Assembly (NCBI GenBank): GCA_035651115.1
Contig: DASRGL010000466.1
Span: forward strand, 1-5,412
Length of the DNA stretch: 5,412 bases
From: DASRGL01 sp035651115
GTDB taxonomy: Bacteria > Armatimonadota > Chthonomonadetes > Chthonomonadales > Chthonomonadaceae
Direction of reading: 5' to 3'
The notes under the pieces are model-generated. The model had not been told where the DNA came from, made no database searches, and saw only the letters and a program-made list of their open reading frames with translations. Below, piece after piece: positions 1 through 5,412 of this stretch. A program made the position numbers and the translations under genes. How positions within the stretch are numbered: position 1 is the stretch's first letter; the number at the start of each line of letters is the position of its first letter.

Positions 1-1
1 C

Positions 2-688
2 TACACGCAGGGCGGCATGGCCGACTATATGCTCTTCCCGGCGAAGGCGCTCAACTACAAGGTCCCTGCGGACCTGCCCATCGAGAAAGCCGCGCTCATC
101 GAGCCGCTGGCCTGCTCCCTGCACGCGGTCGAGCGGGCGCAGATCGCATTCGGCGATGTGGCGGTGATCGCGGGCTGTGGCACGCTCGGACTGGGCATGG
201 TCGCCTGCGCCCGCCTGAAAAATCCCGGCACGCTAGTGGCAATAGACATGAACGATCAGCGCCTCGAACTGGCGCGGCGGCTCGGCGCGGACGTGACGCT
301 CAATCCCGGCAAAACCGATGTCGTCCAGGCCCTGCGCGACATGACCGAGGGCTATGGCTGCGATGTCTATATCGAGGCGACCGGCCATCCCGCCGCCGTC
401 AATCAAGGGCTATACGCCATCCGCAAGGGCGGCAACTTCGTCGAGTTCTCCGTGATGAAGGAGCCGACCTCGACCGACTGGACGATCATCGGCGACACGA
501 AGGAACTCAACATCTACGGCGCGCACCTCGGCCCTGGCTGCTACCCGAAGGTCATTGCCTACCTGCATCGCGGCCTGCTCAACGTGGACGGCATCGTGAC
601 GCACCAGTTGCCGCTCGAAAGCTATCTGGAAGGCATCAAGATGGTCTATGCAGGCTTCGATTCGATCAAGGTGCTGTTGCGCCCATAG
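2..688 (+). CDS. Zinc-type medium-chain dehydrogenase, erythritol/L-threitol dehydrogenase-like (3' part, 5' end outside window)
   Basis: The reading frame is open from base 2 (YTQGGMADYM) to the TAG at 686-688. The ATG at 17 is an internal methionine, because a GG-(M/F)-A-(D/E)-Y stretch lies mid-protein in this family. About 228 residues are visible: the end of the GroES-like catalytic domain and the whole Rossmann domain. The N-terminal part with the catalytic zinc ligands is missing. Counting from the internal Met, IEPLACSLHAVERA lies at about 28-41, the nucleotide-binding GCGTLG at 53-58, and an acidic residue (AIDMND, D77) at the end of strand beta-2 suggests NAD+ preference. The stretches DWTIIGDTKEL, GAHLGP and THQLPL resemble, from memory, actinobacterial L-threitol/erythritol dehydrogenases. 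The expected reaction is NAD-dependent oxidation of a small polyol to a ketose in the cytoplasm. Family is near certain; the substrate is inference, and sorbitol/threonine-type dehydrogenases are alternatives. Confidence 0.9.
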   Translation, partial: YTQGGMADYMLFPAKALNYKVPADLPIEKAALIEPLACSLHAVERAQIAFGDVAVIAGCGTLGLGMVACARLKNPGTLVAIDMNDQRLELARRLGADVTLNPGKTDVVQALRDMTEGYGCDVYIEATGHPAAVNQGLYAIRKGGNFVEFSVMKEPTSTDWTIIGDTKELNIYGAHLGPGCYPKVIAYLHRGLLNVDGIVTHQLPLESYLEGIKMVYAGFDSIKVLLRP

Positions 689-712
689 AGACTGAAAAAG
701 GAGAATGCAGGC

Positions 713-838
713 GTGAAAAGCCGTAGGTTGTGGGGAGCCGGGTTGATCTGGCTCGGTTTCGACCTGATTCTGATGGAAGATCAGCATGAACTGAGCCGGG
801 GAGTCAGCCCTTCACGACATTGCGGAAGCGCGGCGTGA
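713..838 (+). CDS. Possible 41-codon small ORF downstream of the polyol dehydrogenase (doubtful)
   Basis: A GTG-started frame begins 24 nt after the dehydrogenase stop and ends at TGA 836-838. It is preceded by a strong purine-rich ribosome binding site, AAAAAGGAG at 695-703, with 9 nt spacing. The predicted peptide has a basic start (KSRR), a hydrophobic stretch (LWGAGLIWLGFDLILM, about residues 6-21) and a polar tail. The last 35 nt overlap the 3' end of the convergent DUF1501 gene, so its C-terminus is probably constrained by that gene. It could be a small membrane peptide, the remnant of a truncated downstream gene, or chance. No family is recognised. Confidence 0.2.
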   Translation: MKSRRLWGAGLIWLGFDLILMEDQHELSRGVSPSRHCGSAA

Positions 839-2141
839 ACTCCGGGAAGACCTCCACGAGATGCAGATTGCGCAGGCGGCGGGCCAGCACCTCCGCCAGC
901 ACATCGCGGTAGTCGGTGGTGACGCGCAGATCAATGCCGTCGGCCAGCTTATCCTGCGACAGTCCAGGCCACTCCGTGTAGACCTTGCCGCCCGCCACGC
1001 CCCCGCCGAGCAGCAGCATACAGCTTGCCCGCCCGTGATCGGTTCCCAGCCCGCTGTTCTCGTAGGCCCGCCGCCCGAACTCCGTCATCACGACCGTCGT
1101 GACATGCGCCAGGCGCGGCCCCATGTCGGCGGCGAACGCGGCCAGCGCGCGGCCCAGATCGCCCAATCGCGCGGGCAGCCAGCCGGAGTCCCGGCCCTGC
1201 GCGACATGCGTATCCCAGCCGCCCATGTCCAGGCAGGCGATCTCCAGCCCGACCTCGCCTTTGAGCAGGCAGGCGACCTGTCGGAAGCCGTTGCCGAGTT
1301 CGTCGTCCGGGTAGACGGCCCCGCCTTCCGGGCGGTAGTGCGCCGGATCGAGCCGCTGGATGCTGTCCAGCGCGGCCAGCGTCTCCCGTCCGGCACTGTT
1401 CAGCACGTCGGCGGCGGCGGACGATGGGGAGGCGCTGTAGAGGCCGCGCAGGGTCTCCGCGATGGCATCGGTGCGCGGCGGCGCATGGTGCGCTTTGCCG
1501 CCGCTTCCGGTCGGAACGACGTTGGGCGCGGTCAGCCGGAAATCGGTCAGCGAACTGAGCGCGGTGGCGTTCGTCGCGCCGCGCAGCGAGTCGGGCATGG
1601 TCTCCGCAATGGCGACGGCGCGCAGGGGCGGATCGGCGTCGGTTGCGGTCGAGGCCAGATGGCGGGCCAGCCAGCCGCTTGCCGCGCCCGTCTGCTGCGC
1701 GATGCCGCGCTCCATCGTCGCCATCGCCTCGAAGTGCGAGCGGGTCTGGTCGCCGGAGCCGACGGCATGGACGGCGGCGAACCGGCCTTCCCGATAGAGC
1801 GGCAGGAGCGGCGCGAGGGCCGGATGCAGTCCGAAAAAGCCGTCCAGATCGAGGGCGCGGGCCTGCGCCGCCGCCGTGCGGTCGTTCGGGCGGGCCAGCG
1901 CGAGCGTCGGGCGCAGGCGATAGTAATCGTCGTCGCCATGCGGCACGACGATGTTCAGGCCGTCCGCGCCGCCCCGCAGAAACAGCACGACCAGTGCGTC
2001 ACCGCCCGTCTCGCGGGGGCGCGGCCCGACCGTAACGCTCGCCAGCGCGGAGAGATTGCGCCCGATCCCATCGGCGGCTCCTGCCACCGCCGCCAGCGCC
2101 GCGCCCTTCAAGACCTGCCTTCTCGTCAGCCTGGAACTCAT
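804..2141 (-). CDS. Tat-exported DUF1501 family protein
   Basis: This 445-residue protein has the DUF1501 signature throughout and a normal family length. DUF1501 is related to the alkaline phosphatase/sulfatase superfamily, but its reaction is unknown. Numbering from the chosen start, a twin-arginine leader SRLTRRQVLKG (RR at 7-8) is followed by a short alanine-rich hydrophobic stretch to about residue 22. The core starts with ALVVLFLRGGADGLNIVVP (49-67), followed by RSHFEAM (134-140), CLDMGGWDTH (303-312), MTEFGRR (352-358) and TDHGRA (367-372). The Asp/His residues in GGAD, GGWDTH and TDHG are the likely metal-site equivalents. Start choice: an ATG at 2147 abuts the AAGGAG ribosome binding site with no spacing, whereas the ATG at 2141 lies 6 nt beyond it, so 2141 is used. 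It lies downstream of the DUF1800 gene on the same strand, a pairing seen in many phyla. It probably acts folded, outside the cytoplasm. Family assignment is firm; function is unknown. Confidence 0.95.
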   Translation of the reverse strand: MSSRLTRRQVLKGAALAAVAGAADGIGRNLSALASVTVGPRPRETGGDALVVLFLRGGADGLNIVVPHGDDDYYRLRPTLALARPNDRTAAAQARALDLDGFFGLHPALAPLLPLYREGRFAAVHAVGSGDQTRSHFEAMATMERGIAQQTGAASGWLARHLASTATDADPPLRAVAIAETMPDSLRGATNATALSSLTDFRLTAPNVVPTGSGGKAHHAPPRTDAIAETLRGLYSASPSSAAADVLNSAGRETLAALDSIQRLDPAHYRPEGGAVYPDDELGNGFRQVACLLKGEVGLEIACLDMGGWDTHVAQGRDSGWLPARLGDLGRALAAFAADMGPRLAHVTTVVMTEFGRRAYENSGLGTDHGRASCMLLLGGGVAGGKVYTEWPGLSQDKLADGIDLRVTTDYRDVLAEVLARRLRNLHLVEVFPEFTPRFRNVVKG

Positions 2142-2147
2142 ATCCAT

Positions 2148-2153
2148 CTCCTT
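2148..2153 (-). promoter_or_regulatory. Ribosome binding site that decides the DUF1501 start
   Basis: AAGGAG on the minus strand ends directly against the ATG at 2147 and 6 nt before the in-frame ATG at 2141. Only the second ATG has usable spacing, so the protein should begin MSSRLTRR rather than MDMSSRLTRR. This is its own good site although it sits in a putative operon, so DUF1501 need not depend on translation of the upstream gene. Confidence 0.75.
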
Positions 2154-2170
2154 GTAGCCCTATACCTATC

Positions 2171-2197
2171 CCCCTTCCCTTTAGGAAAGGGAAGGGG
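2171..2197. repeat. Perfect 12-bp inverted repeat (hairpin) in the DUF1800-DUF1501 spacer
   Basis: The arms CCCCTTCCCTTT (2171-2182) and AAAGGGAAGGGG (2186-2197) are exact reverse complements around a 3-nt AGG centre. The hairpin lies 18 nt upstream of the DUF1501 ribosome binding site, between two genes read on the minus strand. No T-run follows on either strand, so a simple intrinsic terminator is unlikely. The pyrimidine/purine arm design resembles the ends of the element at 3892-4055, although the sequences differ. It may be an intergenic palindromic repeat or an mRNA-stabilising or attenuating structure. Confidence 0.7.
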
Positions 2198-2237
2198 AGC
2201 GAGACATCCACGAGTGCGCCCGCCTCTCCCCTCTCCC

Positions 2238-2292
2238 GCAGCGTGCGTGTAGGGGCGCTGCTTGCTGCGCCGTTCATTGGCGCGGCTGCGCC
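2238..2292. repeat. Cluster of GC-rich inverted repeats just after the DUF1800 stop
   Basis: Four alternating half-sites are seen: GGCGC (2254-2258), GCGCC (2267-2271), GGCGC (2279-2283) and GCGCC (2288-2292). They can fold as two tandem hairpins with 8- and 4-nt loops, or the middle pair can compete. A further GCAGCG/CGCTGC pair spans 2238-2261. Together with the hairpin at 2171-2197 this fills most of the 170-bp spacer between DUF1800 and DUF1501. Neighbouring sequence (CTCTCCCCTCTCCCGC and GATGAGGG) has the look of dispersed GC-rich intergenic repeats. No U-tract supports a terminator, and the role is unknown. Confidence 0.45.
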
Positions 2293-2311
2293 CGAAGGGA
2301 TGAGGGCAAAA

Positions 2312-4075
<1,764 letters not shown>

Positions 4076-4077
4076 CG

Positions 4078-4611
4078 CTACGCCACTCCCTGACTCTCCA
4101 GCGCGATATTGGGGGGAACCGGAGGCATCGCCATGCGACGACGAGGCCACAGCGCCGATGCGCCCGCGCCGAGCGCGCACAGGCCCGCCAGCGGCGCGAA
4201 CAGGAACCAGCCGATCCAGGGGAAGAGCATCGCCATGCTGAAGACGACGCTGCCGCGCACCAACATCCCGAACGAGGTTCGCGCGCCCGCCATCTCGCCG
4301 ATACGCTTGCCCATCAGTTGCGCAATGCCTGCCGCGCCGAGCGTCAGGATGGCGCAGAGGCCCATCACCAGCGCAAAGCCGAGCAGCTTCGCAATCGGCA
4401 GTGGCGCTTGCAACAGCTTCACGGCCACCATGAACAGCAGGAACAGTCCTACGCCGCTGAACAGGCAGCGTTTCGGCGCGGTCTCCAGCGCGCTTTCGGC
4501 CCGGCGCGTCTGAACGGGCAGCGTCAGCGCGACCGCCATCATCAGCCCGGCCCACGTCGCGCCTAACGCGACCACCACCGCGACCACCGCCTGTACCTGT
4601 GCCAGAGTCAT
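4078..4611 (-). CDS. Small multi-span membrane protein of unknown function
   Basis: The protein has 177 residues from the chosen start. Hydrophobic segments lie at about 5-31, 52-75, 77-103 and 117-152. The last is long and contains a proline (MLFPWIGWFLF), so it may be one long helix or a hairpin, giving four or five spans. A basic loop (QTRRAESALETAPKR) follows the first span, and the C-terminal tail after WPRRRM is short, proline-rich and probably cytoplasmic. Start choice: the ATG at 4611 has GGGAG 8 nt upstream (4624-4620). Upstream in-frame ATGs at 4650 and 4626 lack comparable sites and would add a non-membrane leader. The stop lies 2 nt before the DUF1800 start, so the two are probably translationally coupled. 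I do not recognise a family. It is first in the gene block and could anchor or assist the exported pair, which is inference from position only. Confidence 0.8.
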   Translation of the reverse strand: MTLAQVQAVVAVVVALGATWAGLMMAVALTLPVQTRRAESALETAPKRCLFSGVGLFLLFMVAVKLLQAPLPIAKLLGFALVMGLCAILTLGAAGIAQLMGKRIGEMAGARTSFGMLVRGSVVFSMAMLFPWIGWFLFAPLAGLCALGAGASALWPRRRMAMPPVPPNIALESQGVA

Positions 4612-4619
4612 CGTCGTTT

Positions 4620-4624
4620 CTCCC
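4620..4624 (-). promoter_or_regulatory. Ribosome binding site supporting the start of the membrane protein at 4611
   Basis: GGGAG on the minus strand sits 8 nt before the ATG at 4611. It overlaps the alternative ATG at 4626, which argues against that longer start. Confidence 0.6.
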
Positions 4625-4649
4625 ATCTTCGCTTGAAATCGTAGCTGCA

Positions 4650-4691
4650 TCGTGACCGTGCTGCCGTCTGTTAATACCGGGACGGTCGCGA
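4650..4691. repeat. Imperfect 10-bp inverted repeat upstream of the membrane-protein gene
   Basis: TCGTGACCGT (4650-4659) and ACGGTCGCGA (4682-4691) are reverse complements at 9 of 10 positions, separated by 22 nt. The pair lies 39-80 bp upstream of the 4611 start, in the expected promoter or 5' leader region of the minus-strand block. The spacer contains TATTAA on the minus strand, a possible -10, but I see no good -35 at the right distance. It may be an operator or leader hairpin; chance is possible. Confidence 0.3.
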
Positions 4692-4744
4692 CCTTCCGTT
4701 ATTTCGCACTACTGTGACACCGGGCGGCGCGTTTCACGACTTTC

Positions 4745-4792
4745 GCGCGATTTTACCGGAACAAGCCCGGTCATGCGGCTTGTCCGACGCGC
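4745..4792. repeat. Nested stem-loop in the divergent intergenic region
   Basis: The inner arms CGGAACAAGCC (4757-4767) and GGCTTGTCCG (4777-4786) pair over 10 bp with one bulged A, around a 9-nt loop. Outer arms GCGCG (4745-4749) and CGCGC (4788-4792) extend the symmetry. No T-run follows on the plus strand. On the minus strand TTTTGCGCG-type sequence is absent from the trailing side too; TAAAAT there (4755-4750) could be a -10 but lacks a -35. This 290-bp gap between 4611 and 4902 contains no gene that I can support. The structure may be an operator, an mRNA leader fold or part of an intergenic repeat. Confidence 0.45.
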
Positions 4793-4858
4793 AATGCAAG
4801 ATTCTTCAGTATTTTTGCGCTTTGAGGGAACCGAGAGAGGTGGCAGGGGCGTAAATTA

Positions 4859-4887
4859 GTTTGATCTTGAGATATTTGACATCAAAC
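4859..4887 (+). promoter_or_regulatory. Probable MarR/MhqR-type operator upstream of the regulator gene
   Basis: Three overlapping symmetries sit 15-43 bp before the MarR start. GTTTGAT (4859-4865) mirrors ATCAAAC (4881-4887). TTTGA-CA-TCAAA (4875-4886) is a palindrome with a 2-bp centre. ATCT-TG-AGAT (4864-4873) is a second small palindrome. AT-rich palindromes of this size are usual targets for MarR dimers, and a TTGA-NN-TCAA core resembles operators of the MhqR group. A consensus -35 hexamer TTGACA (4876-4881) lies inside, but no -10 is seen at the normal distance before the gene. Autoregulation is inferred. Confidence 0.6.
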
Positions 4888-4901
4888 CTTTCGAGAAAAG
4901 C

Positions 4902-5360
4902 ATGCGCGATATTCGCTACGACGAGAAAACGGAACGCGCGCTGCGGCTGTTTATCGCCCTGACGCGCAGTTGCAACAGCGTGGCCGAGCATTCCCGGCGC
5001 GACATCGTGCGGCACGGCCTGAAGCCAAGCGAGTTCGCGGTTCTGGAACTGCTCTACCACAAAGGCCCGATTCCGCTCGGCGGGGTCGCCGAGCGTCTGC
5101 TGCTGGCGACGGGGAGCATCACCCACGTCATGGATCAGTTGGAAAAGCAGGACCTGGTGAAACGGGTCGCCTGCCCCAGAGATCGGCGCGTTCTCTATGC
5201 CGACCTGACCGAGAAGGGCCGCGCCCTGATTGCGGACATCTTCCCGGATCATGCCGCACGGATACAGCAGGCAGTCGCCGGGCTCTCCCCAAAGGAACAG
5301 GAGGCTGCGACCGCGCTGCTCAAAAAGCTGGGGCTGGCGGCGAAGGCAAGTCTGGAGTAG
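4902..5360 (+). CDS. MarR-family transcriptional regulator, MhqR-like
   Basis: The protein has 152 residues, a typical MarR length: a dimer-forming N-terminal helix, winged helix-turn-helix and C-terminal helices. Visible landmarks are EFAVLELLYHKGPIPL (44-59), the recognition-helix region GSITHVMDQLEKQDLVKR, the wing CPRDRRVLYADLTEKG and IFPDH. These match, from memory, the Bacillus MhqR subgroup, which represses quinone/electrophile-detoxifying genes such as ring-cleaving dioxygenases, azoreductases and DoxX-type proteins. Cysteines occur near the N-terminus (SCNS) and just before the wing (ACPRDRR). Whether they sense thiol-reactive compounds is unknown. The start ATG has only a weak site (GAG, 6 nt upstream), and no better start is available. 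A palindromic operator lies just upstream. It is followed after 46 nt by another gene on the same strand, its likely target. Family is certain; subgroup is likely. Confidence 0.95.
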   Translation: MRDIRYDEKTERALRLFIALTRSCNSVAEHSRRDIVRHGLKPSEFAVLELLYHKGPIPLGGVAERLLLATGSITHVMDQLEKQDLVKRVACPRDRRVLYADLTEKGRALIADIFPDHAARIQQAVAGLSPKEQEAATALLKKLGLAAKASLE

Positions 5361-5363
5361 GTT

Positions 5364-5381
5364 CGGCCCCGGAGAGGGCCG
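5364..5381 (+). repeat. Small hairpin between the MarR gene and the next gene
   Basis: CGGCCC (5364-5369) and GGGCCG (5376-5381) pair over 6 bp around a 6-nt loop. It begins 3 nt after the MarR stop. Only CTTTG follows, not a U-tract, so it is unlikely to terminate fully. It might tune expression between the two genes. Confidence 0.35.
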
Positions 5382-5406
5382 CTTTGAAGGAAAGAGAGGT
5401 ATCCCC

Positions 5407-5412
5407 ATGAAC
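5407..5412 (+). CDS. Start of a further gene, cut by the window edge
   Basis: Only ATG AAC is visible, preceded by a good ribosome binding site AGAGG (5395-5399) with 7 nt spacing and a purine-rich leader. It follows the MarR gene after 46 nt on the same strand, so it is probably co-transcribed and may be the regulator's target. By analogy with MhqR this could be an oxidoreductase, dioxygenase or DoxX-type protein, but no product can be called from two codons. Confidence 0.6.

Noticed and set aside
735..760. Possible terminator GAGCC/GGCTC followed by GGTTTC
   Set aside because: The stem has only 5 bp with a 10-nt loop and three T residues, too weak to call as an intrinsic terminator.
410..787. 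Minus-strand frame of 125 codons opposite the dehydrogenase
   Set aside because: It mostly overlaps the conserved Rossmann domain of the dehydrogenase in antisense and has no recognisable motif.
2171..2197. Intrinsic terminator at the perfect 12-bp palindrome
   Set aside because: No T-run follows the stem on either strand, so it was recorded as an inverted repeat instead.
861..2252. Long plus-strand open frame (463 codons) opposite the DUF1501 gene
   Set aside because: Its translation is rich in Arg, Gln, Ala and Gly with no family motifs. It is the antisense shadow of a clear DUF1501 gene in GC-rich DNA.
4076..4555. Upstream extension of the DUF1800 frame to 4555
   Set aside because: The frame is merely open through the overlapping membrane-protein gene. 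A start with a ribosome binding site exists at 4075, and the extension shows no domain.
4876..4904. Sigma-70 promoter with TTGACA as -35 for the MarR gene
   Set aside because: The -10 would fall on the start codon and no TATAAT-like sequence is there.
4806..5408. Minus-strand frame of 200 codons opposite the MarR gene
   Set aside because: It is antisense to a certain MarR gene and covers its operator; no family features are seen.

Overview
This is a GC-rich bacterial window with densely packed genes. The Tat-exported DUF1501/DUF1800 pair is common in Planctomycetota, Verrucomicrobiota, Armatimonadota, Acidobacteriota, Chloroflexota and some Proteobacteria, so it does not fix the phylum. Armatimonadota is a weak guess from the gene pair plus the GC-rich hairpin repeats.

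Layout: (1) 2-688 (+) is the 3' part of a zinc-type medium-chain polyol dehydrogenase, most like the erythritol/L-threitol dehydrogenase group. (2) 689-803 is a convergent gap holding a doubtful 41-codon ORF with a good ribosome binding site. (3) 4611-804 (-) is a three-gene block transcribed right to left: a small multi-span membrane protein of unknown function, a DUF1800 protein and a DUF1501 protein. The first two are separated by only 2 nt. A 170-bp hairpin-rich spacer separates DUF1800 from DUF1501. (4) 4612-4901 is a divergent regulatory gap with several inverted repeats and no gene. (5) 4902-5360 (+) is a MarR-family repressor closely resembling MhqR, with a palindromic operator just upstream of its start. 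(6) A further gene starts at 5407 with a good RBS and runs off the window; it is probably the regulator's co-transcribed target.

The membrane protein, DUF1800 and DUF1501 genes are likely made together. The last two carry twin-arginine leaders and should act outside the cytoplasm, but their biochemical role is not established. The MarR gene and the gene at 5407 form a separate, divergently oriented unit, probably an electrophile/quinone stress response by analogy with MhqR.

The most unusual feature is a roughly 164-bp element with inverted ends (3892-4055) sitting inside the 5' end of the DUF1800 gene. It is open in frame and pushes the Tat motif from near residue 7 to residue 64. Nothing in the window clearly marks a complete new defence or mobile system. 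The candidates for novelty are this in-frame repeat insertion, the poorly understood exported gene pair with its membrane partner, and the structured intergenic regions.
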